NCBI GenBank assembly: GCA_021797915.1
Contig: JAJZYT010000007.1
Span: 1 to 64,000, forward strand
Reading direction: 5' to 3'
From: Thermoplasmata archaeon
GTDB taxonomy: Archaea > Thermoplasmatota > Thermoplasmata > Thermoplasmatales > GCA-001856825
Length of the DNA stretch: 64,000 nucleotides
A program made the translations under genes and the position numbers. This document shows, in pieces, positions 30,277 to 40,242 of the stretch. Under the pieces are notes generated by a model. That model made no database searches. It saw only the letters and a list, made by a program, of their open reading frames with translations, and was not told the origin of the DNA. Numbering within the stretch: position 1 is the stretch's first letter; every line of letters starts with the position of its first letter.

Positions 30277-30718
30277 GCATTAGCTGCTTGATGTTTTCTC
30301 CAGTCTTTGAGGAGACCGGAACGACTTTTATGTTCTTCTTTCCCAAGATTTTCTTGACGTCATCCACCCAGAAAGCAGCCGAGTAATGCAGATCTGCCAT
30401 ACACAGTGCAATGATTACCTTTTTGTCTGAAATAAGTGATAAAGTGTTTGGAAGATTTTCGATATCACTCTTGCTATTAGAATTAAGAGTCAAAATGTAC
30501 GCAGATTTCTTTTCTGTTGTGGGAAGATTATTTACCTCTTTGAAAAGGAAGGAAACGCTATCTCCGTCCCCCCTTGAAAAACTGAACTTCAAAAACTGCC
30601 CAGGTACCTGCCCGCATTCATCGGTTGAGTCATAGATCATTCTGCACAGTAGACTTGTCTTTCCCGAACCTTTTGGACCTACGACTAGCACCTTGGAGAT
30701 GCTGGGAGACGCCTGCAT
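30248..30718 (-). CDS. Small GTPase-like P-loop protein
   Basis: GPKGSGKTSLL Walker A, SSKTGEN (G5-like); degenerate G4 (ALCMADLH). Confidence 0.7.
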   Translation of the reverse strand: MQASPSISKVLVVGPKGSGKTSLLCRMIYDSTDECGQVPGQFLKFSFSRGDGDSVSFLFKEVNNLPTTEKKSAYILTLNSNSKSDIENLPNTLSLISDKKVIIALCMADLHYSAAFWVDDVKKILGKKNIKVVPVSSKTGENIKQLMLDLSDMVLT

Positions 30719-30915
30719 ATAAGGTTCGAATCTAACCTCGTATAAAATACTTGTCGCTGAATATTTTAATTATTTTGATCGAAGTCAACGCGGAGTGCGT
30801 GTGCTTTTTTCTCTCTTTTTTCTGATGAATAATATGTCGTTCCCGTCTAGCAAGATACGGGGAAAAATTTTAGGGGAAAGACTGAATTTTCTTTTCTTCT
30901 TGATTCCTTATTTTA

Positions 30916-31854
30916 TCACTTGCTCTCAGCCATCTTCGTACGTTGCAACGCAACGCTTTCCCTGTATCCCATGTACAAACTACTCATTCCAATTACTCCA
31001 ACCACCATTATGACAAGTACTGTCGCTACACCTATGGAACTGAGATTGGGTATAGGATTGCCTGTGTTGATGGCTATTCGGTCTATGAAGGGGAATCCCA
31101 GTACGAGCGCCCCTATTGCAGCAAACGCGATCCCTCCTAGGTAGAGAGTTCGTGCAGCTGTGGACCTGCCAACATATTTTATCTGTTCCAAAGAGAGCTT
31201 TTTGACTCTCATTATGTTTGCAAAGGTCGCGCCAATAACCACTTGCATAACCATGGTTCCGAGACCAAAGAGAGCACCTACTAGGGGAGCGTAAAATATG
31301 CTTGGCATCTGAGGGGCTAGTATGAAGGTTATGATCGTCGAGAATCCCCCAAACCCCCATCCAGCTATGAAACCATGGAGGAAAGCCATGTTCGCTGGAA
31401 CAGCTTTGACATTGCTTTCTACTTCCTGTATCGGAAGTCTCTCTGATTTGGTTGAGTGATGTACATGCCCTCCTAATAATCTATCTAGAGGGATGTGTAA
31501 ATCCGTTCCTTTGAGCAAATAGTACCCCACGATGAACATTACTACCCCCACTAGAACGTACACAGGACCGTCAAGGTTGAATTTGATGTAAATAGTTGCA
31601 AGTCCGACAAATCCTAATGTGGTGAGTATTGCCCTCTGAACTGTGAATCCAGAGGAGAAGATAAAACCAGACTTCATACCCCCCTTCGTGCTGTAGCTTC
31701 CGATCGAGTAACTGAAAGTGATAGGCCAGGTGTGTTCATCTGGTGTGATACCGTGCATCAATCCCAATATGAATGCTATCAGAAGTATGAAATAGACAGA
31801 GAGACCTGTCGGAGGGTTCAGAATAAAGCCTAGAAAAGACATTTTATTCCACAC
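30916..31854 (-). CDS. NicO/UreH-like nickel-cobalt transport type membrane protein
   Basis: HGITPDEHTW motif in TM1 region, multi-TM, downstream of a DtxR-like gene with ATG overlap. Confidence 0.75.
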   Translation of the reverse strand: MWNKMSFLGFILNPPTGLSVYFILLIAFILGLMHGITPDEHTWPITFSYSIGSYSTKGGMKSGFIFSSGFTVQRAILTTLGFVGLATIYIKFNLDGPVYVLVGVVMFIVGYYLLKGTDLHIPLDRLLGGHVHHSTKSERLPIQEVESNVKAVPANMAFLHGFIAGWGFGGFSTIITFILAPQMPSIFYAPLVGALFGLGTMVMQVVIGATFANIMRVKKLSLEQIKYVGRSTAARTLYLGGIAFAAIGALVLGFPFIDRIAINTGNPIPNLSSIGVATVLVIMVVGVIGMSSLYMGYRESVALQRTKMAESK

Positions 31855-32260
31855 CGATAATTGGTTTGCCGTGCGGACACATTTTAGGATTACCGATTGT
31901 ACGCAATATTAACCGTGCGTTTCTAGCTGGGATTATAAAATCTACTTCTGCGGCCTCTTCGCAAGCAGAGTTCTCTGACACCCCGCTCTTGCATAGCAAA
32001 GATTCGTATGTCCTGTGAACCAGCAGAATCCCGTCCGCAATCTTCTTACCAGAATCTGTAAGTAGAGTCATTCCATCTACTGATTTTGCCAGCCCCTTCT
32101 CTTCCAACCTTTTAATCACATTTAGAGCAGTTGGTGGCTTGATGCCAAGGGTTGAAGCGATTTGGTGCAAACGCATAGGGAAACCATCCTGGGAATCTTC
32201 CTCGAGAGCGATTAAACAGTCTCTTTCACGTTTTGTAACCGTATTAGTATTATCTTCCAC
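31844..32260 (-). CDS. DtxR/MntR-family metal-dependent regulator
   Basis: wHTH LHQIASTLGIKPPTALNVIKRLEEKGL and CEEAAEVDFII...NPKMCPHGKPI. Confidence 0.9.
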   Translation of the reverse strand: MEDNTNTVTKRERDCLIALEEDSQDGFPMRLHQIASTLGIKPPTALNVIKRLEEKGLAKSVDGMTLLTDSGKKIADGILLVHRTYESLLCKSGVSENSACEEAAEVDFIIPARNARLILRTIGNPKMCPHGKPIIGVE

Positions 32261-32263
32261 TTG

Positions 32264-32278
32264 TTAGTATTATACTAA
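32264..32278. promoter_or_regulatory. Palindromic operator candidate for the DtxR-like regulator
   Basis: TTAGTAT-T-ATACTAA perfect inverted repeat, 4 nt upstream of the GTG start; TTAGTATTAT repeats at 32244-32253, 20 bp away. Confidence 0.65.
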
Positions 32279-32441
32279 TATTATTAAACCTTTTGTTTCG
32301 ATACATTAGATTAGAGGATCATTCTATTGACCTGATAATCCTCATTGCTAGATATCAAGTGGCACAATCGTGTTGAGATATCTGAGTTGTTAAGTTAGAA
32401 TGTTAGAAAAGGATAAAACCGAGATGTAATTTACCACTGAA

Positions 32442-32984
32442 ATGCCGTCAATGGTGCCTCGGAAAATATTCTTCGTTAAAGGAGTAGGGACACATCGGAG
32501 CCAACTGGGATCTTTCGAAAATGCCCTAAGGGACGCAGATATCGCAAAATACAATTTGGTTGAGGTAAGCTCAATTTTTCCACCATATGCAGAAATGGTA
32601 GACAGGGAGGAGGGACTCAAACTGCTGAAACCTGGACAGATACTTCACTTGGTACTGGCAAGAAATAGCTCAAACGAGCTCAATAGATTGATTGCTGCTT
32701 CTGTGGGATTTGCAATTCCCAGAAACAGAACTATGTATGGATATCTTAGCGAACATCACAGTTTTGGAGAGACATCGGAGGTGGCGGGTAAGTTCGCAGA
32801 GGAGCTTGCGGCAGAAATGCTTGCAAGCACTATGGGATTGAATTCTTATCGGGTCGATGAAAATGGGAAGTTCAGACTGAATGATGCAATTTTGCTCACA
32901 AGCAACATAACGGCGTCCTCGACTGTGAAGAATGAGGATGAGTGGACAACAGTAGTCGCCGCAGCAGTGATGATTCTGGACTAA
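32442..32984 (+). CDS. pdaD: Pyruvoyl-dependent arginine decarboxylase
   Basis: [39 protein letters not shown] with Ser processing site. Confidence 0.95.
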   Translation: MPSMVPRKIFFVKGVGTHRSQLGSFENALRDADIAKYNLVEVSSIFPPYAEMVDREEGLKLLKPGQILHLVLARNSSNELNRLIAASVGFAIPRNRTMYGYLSEHHSFGETSEVAGKFAEELAAEMLASTMGLNSYRVDENGKFRLNDAILLTSNITASSTVKNEDEWTTVVAAAVMILD

Positions 32985-32993
32985 GGTGATCTG

Positions 32994-35705
32994 GTGACAT
33001 ACGATTTCAATGCTTTAGAGGAAAAATGGTTAAAGAAATGGAGAGATGAGAGAGTCTTTGAGCCCAGACCTGACGGAAAGAAATTCATGCTAACGGTACC
33101 CTGGCCGTACTGCAATGGTGCCCTCCACATAGGTCATGGAAGAACTTACACGGTCGGAGACATTATTGCAAGGTACAGGAGAATGGCAGGATTTAATGTT
33201 CTTTATCCAATGGGATTCCACATTTCTGGTACACCCATATTGGCATTCAGCAAGAAGATAGAACACGGCGACGTGCCAACAATAAACCTTTACAAGAGTT
33301 ATCTAGAACTTTACGGGGACGACCCCTCGAGAGTCGCAGAGTTTTCAGTGCCTTCAAACATCGCATCATACTTTTCAGAGAAAATAATCAATGATTTTAC
33401 GAACATGGGATTCTCTATAGATTGGACGAGGAAGTTCACTTCGGGAGAACCCATCTACAACAAGTTTATAGAATGGCAGTTCGGCATCCTCCAGGAAAAG
33501 AAACTGATCAAGATCGGGGACTATCCTATACTCTATTCTGAAGAAGAGGGAAATCCAGTTGGTGAGGATGACATCCTTGAGGGCGATACGGATAAAGTCT
33601 CGATCACCCAATTCACGGGGGTCTTCTTCTATGTGGAGAATGACATCCTGCTTGCATCTACGGTCCGACCCGAGACGCTCGACGGAGTCACAAACCTATT
33701 TCTCAATCCAGACGGAAAGTACTGCCGTATAAGGATGAGTGGACAGTCATTTATTGTTAGCAAGAGGGCCTATGAGAAATTGAAACATCAGAGGGAAGTA
33801 CAGTTTGTTGGAGACGTCGATATCAAGAATTACTTCAATAAGAAGGCAAGGGAACCTCTCTATTCCAGGGAAATTCCTATTTTCCCCGGCCAGTTTGTGG
33901 ATCCTGATATAGGAACGGGGGTCGACTATTCAGTGCCAGCGCATTCCATATGGGACCACGTAGGGTTGTCGGCTATATCGGAGAAACCGGAGTACATTCA
34001 GGTGATAGAAACATTGGGTCACAATCTTGACATGGAAGAGGTAAGGAAGAAATTTGGAATTGCAAATCTTGACGATAGAGAGAAATTGGTTGAAGCTACC
34101 AAGTTCGTGTATGAACAGGAGTTCTACCACGGCAAGATCATCAGGGGAAAGTTCAAGGGAAGTGTCGTGAAGGATGTCAAAGACAAGATTACCGAAGATC
34201 TTATGCGGATGGGAATTGCAATACCGGTGTACGAAACGTCCAGAAAGGCTGAAACCCGTGAAGGGAACCCGGTAGTAGTTGCGGTCATCAAGAACCAGTG
34301 GTTCATCGACTATTCGATTGAGGAGTGGAAGGAAAAGGTCAGGGAGCTCATAGGAAGAATGTATCTGAGACCAGACAATCTGAAGAGTCAATTCCTGCAA
34401 ACAGTAGACTGGATAAAGGAAAGACCTTGCGCAAGAAAGAGGGGACTGGGGACCAAACTCCCGATGGATAAGGAATGGGTAATAGAGAGCCTGAGCGATT
34501 CCACGATCTACACTGTTGTCTATACGATCATGCCCTTCCTGAGGAAGATGAGGTTCGAGGAAATAGACGGAGAGTTGTTCGATCACATATTGCTCGGAAG
34601 GGGTAACCTATCCGGGAAGAGCGAAGAAACGAGAGGACTCGCTTCTGAGGCGAGGAAGGAATTCCTGTACTGGTATCCTGTCGACCTCAGGCACACCAGT
34701 TATCCTCACATATCCAATCACCTCACATTCTACCTTTTCAACCATGTAGCAATTTTTCCACCTGAAGAGTGGCCAATTGGGATATCTACCGGTGGAATGG
34801 TGAATTCGGAGGGGCAGAAGATGAGCAAGAGCAAGGGGAACGTCTATCCCCTACTGACGATCAAACGGAAGTACGGAGCGGACCTCTTCAGAATGTACCT
34901 CGCTTCAAATGCTGACGTGTGGTATGACGTTGACTGGAGGACGGGAGAGGTGGAGAATTATTCCAAGAAACTCGAAAGATTCTATTCCCTCCTCGAAGAG
35001 GCAAGAAACGTTGAAGGGGAACCCGACGAGAGGGACCTGTGGCTAGCATCTAGGATGATCGATAGGATCACAGCGAGCTCAAAGAGTTATGAATCCATGA
35101 GAGTGAGGGAGGCCACTGTCGAATTATTCTTCAACGCACTGAATGATGTGAGGGACCTGGAGAACTTTTCTGGAAAGGAAAGGGCACTCAGGGTCGTAAA
35201 AAAATTCGCAAAAGAGTGGGCACTCAGTCTTTCACCAGTAGTGCCTTTCCTTGCTGAAGAGATATACGAGATGTACGGCGGAAATGGGTTTGCGTCGTCC
35301 CAAATTTATCCCTCAATGGAGAATCATTACAATATACATGAGTCGGAGTGGAATTTCGTAGAATCAATTATCGAGGACTTCCGCAGCATAACGAAGGTTT
35401 CCACCGTTCAACCTAAGAGAATGGTGATCGGAACTGCGGAAGAGTGGAAGTGGAAGCTCTTGGAAGAGTCGAAATCAAAAGACATAAAATTGATGATTAA
35501 GGATGCAAATCCTGAGGAGAGAGATTTCCTCATTACACTAATCAAGAAGAAGGATCTGACCCAGAAAATAAGAGACGAAGGCAAGATTCTGGAAAAGTAT
35601 AGGGACGATCTTTCGAGATATCTCAACGTTGAGGTAGTAATATCTCAGGATCCGGTTTACTCCAAGAAAGCGTTGCCTGGTCGTCCAGCCATCAGGCTGG
35701 AGTGA
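32994..35705 (+). CDS. leuS: Leucyl-tRNA synthetase
   Basis: PWPYCNGALHIGHGRTYT, GMVNSEGQKMSKSKGNV; archaeal LeuRS architecture, 903 aa. Confidence 0.97.
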   Translation: MTYDFNALEEKWLKKWRDERVFEPRPDGKKFMLTVPWPYCNGALHIGHGRTYTVGDIIARYRRMAGFNVLYPMGFHISGTPILAFSKKIEHGDVPTINLYKSYLELYGDDPSRVAEFSVPSNIASYFSEKIINDFTNMGFSIDWTRKFTSGEPIYNKFIEWQFGILQEKKLIKIGDYPILYSEEEGNPVGEDDILEGDTDKVSITQFTGVFFYVENDILLASTVRPETLDGVTNLFLNPDGKYCRIRMSGQSFIVSKRAYEKLKHQREVQFVGDVDIKNYFNKKAREPLYSREIPIFPGQFVDPDIGTGVDYSVPAHSIWDHVGLSAISEKPEYIQVIETLGHNLDMEEVRKKFGIANLDDREKLVEATKFVYEQEFYHGKIIRGKFKGSVVKDVKDKITEDLMRMGIAIPVYETSRKAETREGNPVVVAVIKNQWFIDYSIEEWKEKVRELIGRMYLRPDNLKSQFLQTVDWIKERPCARKRGLGTKLPMDKEWVIESLSDSTIYTVVYTIMPFLRKMRFEEIDGELFDHILLGRGNLSGKSEETRGLASEARKEFLYWYPVDLRHTSYPHISNHLTFYLFNHVAIFPPEEWPIGISTGGMVNSEGQKMSKSKGNVYPLLTIKRKYGADLFRMYLASNADVWYDVDWRTGEVENYSKKLERFYSLLEEARNVEGEPDERDLWLASRMIDRITASSKSYESMRVREATVELFFNALNDVRDLENFSGKERALRVVKKFAKEWALSLSPVVPFLAEEIYEMYGGNGFASSQIYPSMENHYNIHESEWNFVESIIEDFRSITKVSTVQPKRMVIGTAEEWKWKLLEESKSKDIKLMIKDANPEERDFLITLIKKKDLTQKIRDEGKILEKYRDDLSRYLNVEVVISQDPVYSKKALPGRPAIRLE

Positions 35706-35707
35706 TC

Positions 35708-36427
35708 TCACCTCTTCAGGAACTTTTCTAGGGTGACTCTTGCTGCAGGCGTCTGCAGCACCTCTCCGAATAGCTTTTCCTCTTTCTCGGATGAATAGAC
35801 GTCCTGGGCGATCAGCGCCTTGATCCTCTTTATGCTCTCCACAGATTTTTGAGATAAGGTAGCTGCAAGGTCTTCAGAAAACTTGACAGGGCTTTCCGCA
35901 AGATAGCTCAGTATGCCGAGTCTGTATGCCTCATTACCGTCGAGTATCTTTCCTGTGAGAGCAACGTATCTTGCAGTGCCTGCTCCAGCGACCCTTATCA
36001 ACCTCTTCATTCCACCCCATCCTGGAATCAGGCCAAGGTTGACTTCGCTGAGCCCGATCTTTGCTTGAGGGGAAGCTATTCTCAGATCGCAGCTGAGAGC
36101 CAATTCGAGTCCTCCTCCGTAAGCTCCTCCTTCGATCGCTGCAATAGTAATTGCCCCGTAATTCTGGACGAAGTCTGCGAATTCATTTCCAATTTTTGAA
36201 AACTGGAATCCTTCTTCTTCAGACGCGGAAAACATTACCGAAAGATCCCCTCCTGCGGAGAAAAAGCCACCTTCTCCTCTGATTATCACCACTGCTACTT
36301 CTTCAAGTGACTCGAAGGCACTCCTGATGTCCTTGATAACTTCTGGAGAGAGTGCATTTTTTTTCTCAGGTCTGTTGATGACAATCTGTGCTACCCGTTC
36401 TTTCTTCTCGACTCTCACAAGACTCAT
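35708..36427 (-). CDS. Enoyl-CoA hydratase/isomerase family protein
   Basis: GGFFSAGGDLSVMF, AIEGGAYGGGLELALSCDLRIAS, LGLIPGWGGMKRL. Confidence 0.95.
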   Translation of the reverse strand: MSLVRVEKKERVAQIVINRPEKKNALSPEVIKDIRSAFESLEEVAVVIIRGEGGFFSAGGDLSVMFSASEEEGFQFSKIGNEFADFVQNYGAITIAAIEGGAYGGGLELALSCDLRIASPQAKIGLSEVNLGLIPGWGGMKRLIRVAGAGTARYVALTGKILDGNEAYRLGILSYLAESPVKFSEDLAATLSQKSVESIKRIKALIAQDVYSSEKEEKLFGEVLQTPAARVTLEKFLKR

Positions 36428-36435
36428 ATAAAAGC

Positions 36436-36990
36436 CTAGCCGATCTTGAATTTGAACGAGGCTTCTTCGCTGGTGACCTTCTTTTCTGTGATAGTAAGTG
36501 ACTTCCCTGTTTGATCCAGTACAGCGGTAACGTAACCATCAGCCACGTCTAGGAAATTCTCGCCGTTCTTTCTTGCCGTTACCCTAAGTATAGTGACGTG
36601 CTTGGATAGCTCGTTTACTGAAGATTTCACAAAAGGGACATCCGTTATGATGCCGTCTTCAATCAGTCTTACTAGCTGCTTGGGTGTGGAGAACCTAGCT
36701 ATGAACTTGGTCATCTTTGCTCGATCTCCCAGAGCATAACCAAGCTGATTCAACCTTGTCTTGAGGTCTCCCCCAAGAGTAACGGCGGCGGCCTCAATGA
36801 GCTTCTTGTAGATTTCTTCTCTGAAAACCTGAGTCCTGCCGATGTTGGTCAGAGTGGTGAATAGTATCGATGGCTTGTTCAGTTCGTTTAGCAACACCCT
36901 AACCCCGCTCTGTCCTCTCTTCTGCTTTACATATTCTATTATGAATTTCAAGTCAGAACCAGTAGCCTCTTGCATTAATATCCCAATCAA
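36436..36990 (-). CDS. Hypothetical protein
   Basis: 184 aa ORF with good coding composition, adjacent to the previous gene. Confidence 0.7.
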   Translation of the reverse strand: MIGILMQEATGSDLKFIIEYVKQKRGQSGVRVLLNELNKPSILFTTLTNIGRTQVFREEIYKKLIEAAAVTLGGDLKTRLNQLGYALGDRAKMTKFIARFSTPKQLVRLIEDGIITDVPFVKSSVNELSKHVTILRVTARKNGENFLDVADGYVTAVLDQTGKSLTITEKKVTSEEASFKFKIG

Positions 36991-37137
36991 TATAAATTAC
37001 TGTTTATTATGACTTTCTGTGTCAACACACTGATGTTTACGTAGATTTCAGATTTCGATTAGTGACACACAAATAGGATCCAGATACGACCCTCCAATTA
37101 GCGAGTTTCTCATTTCCATCATAAAAAGTCACTCGAT

Positions 37138-38034
37138 TCAGACGTAATCGCTGATTGATTTTATCTCACCAGTGAATCCGTCCATAACAAGCACGGAAGA
37201 AGAATAAATTGGATAGAAACAGGTGTTGATGAACGTCACCTTTATTGTGTCCTCCAGTGGTTTTACTCGGCTCCTTGAGTAGATTATGAAACCCGCTGTT
37301 TCACTCTTTTCCAGGACCTCTGTCTCGAGGCTGTCACCTGCCCATCTCTTAGCCCTTTCCATAGAAGCCAGTGGTTCCCACTTCGGGTCCAAATCCCTGT
37401 GAGTTGTCGGCCAAGAATCGAGTAGCTCATAACCGTTTATCGATCTGTAGACCTTTCCATTTACTGCATTGATCATTGCAGTCCCTTCCTTGGTCGCAAT
37501 GTTGTCCCCCTCCAACACCTTCATGGAGTAGGAAACGAAATGATAGGGAACAAAGATAAGATCTGAACGCAGGCCGATTGAGCCTGTGACCACCTCCCCC
37601 GTAACCACTGGTCGAATGTACTTTGGATTGTTTCCTTCCTCTAGATAGACTAATATGAAGTCCTTGTTCTCGCTCACCTGCTGGACCTCTGGTCTTTTCG
37701 CAGTCTTCTTGGCCAAGTGCATGTCGATAAGTGTCATTCCAAGCATCTTTGCAGCCTCATTTCTCGTGACTGGGGTGATCTTGTGTCCCTTGCAGTACGA
37801 AAGTATCTCCTTGTTCGGACCGTCAAAGAGCAGGAAAAGAAATCTCTCCCCTGGGAATGAAACAGTAGATGAATTGTACTCCCTTATCTTTTCCATGTCG
37901 TCATTTTCTAGGAGCATTATGACCTCTCCCGACCCGTCACCATGATCCACCCAGATGTAATCCTCCGGATACCCGGGGTAAGTTCTGTACCCCATGTTCT
38001 TGACAATTTCGTCGATGAGTATCCTTACGTCCAT
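37138..38034 (-). CDS. Hypothetical protein
   Basis: 298 aa ORF, no family recognised with confidence. Confidence 0.75.
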   Translation of the reverse strand: MDVRILIDEIVKNMGYRTYPGYPEDYIWVDHGDGSGEVIMLLENDDMEKIREYNSSTVSFPGERFLFLLFDGPNKEILSYCKGHKITPVTRNEAAKMLGMTLIDMHLAKKTAKRPEVQQVSENKDFILVYLEEGNNPKYIRPVVTGEVVTGSIGLRSDLIFVPYHFVSYSMKVLEGDNIATKEGTAMINAVNGKVYRSINGYELLDSWPTTHRDLDPKWEPLASMERAKRWAGDSLETEVLEKSETAGFIIYSRSRVKPLEDTIKVTFINTCFYPIYSSSVLVMDGFTGEIKSISDYV

Positions 38035-38226
38035 TTCCGTTTGGTATAAACTTACAGATAATATTATTATTGTTTTTAATTCAAGTTAGGTTATGTTAAA
38101 TTCAATGATTTTGTGGATTGAAATCATCATTAAACCTCGAATAATCCAATGTCTACAAGATTTAAGTGCACCTAAAATTCCTAATGTCTTTTTATAACAT
38201 CGTGCACTATTGGATTAGTGTAAGAT

Positions 38227-38772
38227 ATGTACGAAATAAGGTTCCACGGTAGAGGTGGACAAGGGGCGGTCACTGCCTCTAAAATTCTTGCTACGGCTGC
38301 ATTCCTTGAGAGCAAGTGGGTGACCTCCTTTCCCTTCTTTGGTACGGAGAGAAGAGGTGCGCCTGTAACAGCCTTCACCAGAGTTGACGATCAGAGGATC
38401 GAACTCAGGAGCCAAATTTATGAACCAGATGCAGTGATAATTTTGGACAAATCACTGATGAACGGCGTGAACGTCACCGAGGGACTGAAGAACGATGGCA
38501 TTATCGTTGTGAATGGCAAGGGCGGTAACCTGAAGGAGGCAGGAAAGTACAGGGTGGCTAGCGTCGATGCAACCAGCATCGCACTCAGGAATGGTCTTGG
38601 AGATCCATCTCACCCAATAGTCAATACCGCTATCCTTGGGGCATTCGCAAAGATATCTAATCTAGTTTCACTTCAATCAATTAAGAACGCAACCTCCGAC
38701 ACAGTTCCTTCAAGAAAGAAGGAAAATGTCAATGCTATACAGGAAGCGTTCGAAGAGACGGAGTTGAACTAG
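38227..38772 (+). CDS. porG: 2-oxoacid:ferredoxin oxidoreductase gamma subunit (POR/VOR type)
   Basis: RFHGRGGQGAVTASKILATAA...FFGTERRGAPVTAF. Confidence 0.95.
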   Translation: MYEIRFHGRGGQGAVTASKILATAAFLESKWVTSFPFFGTERRGAPVTAFTRVDDQRIELRSQIYEPDAVIILDKSLMNGVNVTEGLKNDGIIVVNGKGGNLKEAGKYRVASVDATSIALRNGLGDPSHPIVNTAILGAFAKISNLVSLQSIKNATSDTVPSRKKENVNAIQEAFEETELN

Positions 38773-38774
38773 GC

Positions 38775-39065
38775 ATGCCCTTTCTCCCAATAACTTACGC
38801 TTCAACATCTACAAAAATACTTTCCTCCTGGAGGACCAGCAAGCCAGTGATTGATTATACCAAGTGCACGAGATGTGCAATTTGCTGGAAGTTCTGCCCA
38901 GACGTTGCAATTGACCTTGTCGTTGACTCTAGCCTGAAGTCGCCGAATGAGAAATTCTCATCTCTAGAGGCACCTTCAATAGACTACGATCACTGCAAGG
39001 GATGTGGGATATGTGAAACAGAGTGCCCATTCGGTGCCATAGAGATGGTCAGGGAGGAGGAGTGA
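38775..39065 (+). CDS. porD: 2-oxoacid:ferredoxin oxidoreductase delta subunit (2x[4Fe-4S])
   Basis: CTRCAICWKFCPD and CKGCGICETECPFGAIEM. Confidence 0.95.
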   Translation: MPFLPITYASTSTKILSSWRTSKPVIDYTKCTRCAICWKFCPDVAIDLVVDSSLKSPNEKFSSLEAPSIDYDHCKGCGICETECPFGAIEMVREEE

Positions 39066-39066
39066 A

Positions 39067-40242
39067 ATGGAATCGATGCAGTCGTCCAGACGTATAATGA
39101 CTGGAAACGAGGCTGTCGCAGCTGGCGTCAAATTATCAAATGTAAAGGTCATAGCTGCTTATCCAATAACTCCACAAACCACCATTGTTGAGAAACTGGC
39201 AGAGATGGTGGCCAATGGCGAATTGAATTCGAAGTTCATCGAAGTCGAAAGCGAACACAGTGCAATGTCAGCTGTTACTGCAAGCGAAATGACGGGCGTG
39301 CGATCTTTTACAGCATCTTCCTCACACGGCCTACTGTATATGCACGAAGCACTTCACTGGGCAGCTGGAATGAGGTTGCCACTGGTCATGACTGTCGTAA
39401 ACCGTGCGATAGGCCCACCGTGGAGCATATGGGGTGAGCATACTGATTCCTTCAACCAGAAAGATACGGGTTGGCTTCAGATGTACTGTGAGACAAATCA
39501 AGAGGCTATGGACAGCATACTTCTTGGATACAAGATTGCGGAGAACAACAAGCTGTTACTCCCCGTTATGAATATGCTGGATGCATTCACCCTCTCTCAT
39601 ACGTCCGAACCTGTTGAAGTTAGAAGTCACAGTACGGCAGCAGATTACCTGGGTGAGCTTGAGCTGGAATCGAAAATGGATTTCAATAATCCCGCTGGAT
39701 ACGGATCAATTGTACCCCCCGATGGTCCCTTTATGGAAATGAAGAAGGACATGAGGGACAGCATGTATAATGCCACAAACGCGATCAAGAAAGAGATTAC
39801 CACCTTTAATGATCTATTCAATGCAGAGCTTCCGGGACTCACTGAGAATTTCATGATGGAAGATGCAGATTATGCGCTGATTACGTTGGGAGCTATTTCC
39901 TCTACCGCAAAATACACTATAAGGAAACTCAGGGAAAGGGGTCAGAAAGTGGGGCTCATTAGGCTATATTTCTACAGACCTTTTCCAGGAGAGGAAATTG
40001 TCAAAGCCGTCAAGGGTCTCAAGGGACTTGGCGTGGTAGAAAGAAACCTCTCGTTCGGTCAAAGGGGACCCACGTTTGAAGATGTGGCTACCGCCATTTA
40101 TGGAAGGGTGGACGTCCCGATGAGGAATTATGTGGTCGGATTGGGAGGAAGGGACGTTAGAGTCAAGGATTATGAACTGATGTTCGAAAATCTGGTAGAG
40201 GGCAATAATGAGATAGAGTGGGTCAATGTGGGGGCGAAATAA
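39067..40242 (+). CDS. porA: 2-oxoacid:ferredoxin oxidoreductase alpha subunit
   Basis: GNEAVAAGVKLSNVKVIAAYPITPQTTIVEKLAEMVANGEL. Confidence 0.95.
   Translation: MESMQSSRRIMTGNEAVAAGVKLSNVKVIAAYPITPQTTIVEKLAEMVANGELNSKFIEVESEHSAMSAVTASEMTGVRSFTASSSHGLLYMHEALHWAAGMRLPLVMTVVNRAIGPPWSIWGEHTDSFNQKDTGWLQMYCETNQEAMDSILLGYKIAENNKLLLPVMNMLDAFTLSHTSEPVEVRSHSTAADYLGELELESKMDFNNPAGYGSIVPPDGPFMEMKKDMRDSMYNATNAIKKEITTFNDLFNAELPGLTENFMMEDADYALITLGAISSTAKYTIRKLRERGQKVGLIRLYFYRPFPGEEIVKAVKGLKGLGVVERNLSFGQRGPTFEDVATAIYGRVDVPMRNYVVGLGGRDVRVKDYELMFENLVEGNNEIEWVNVGAK

Noticed and set aside
33930-34586. 218-aa minus-strand ORF within leuS
   Set aside because: Long antisense frame over a clear LeuRS; no family motif
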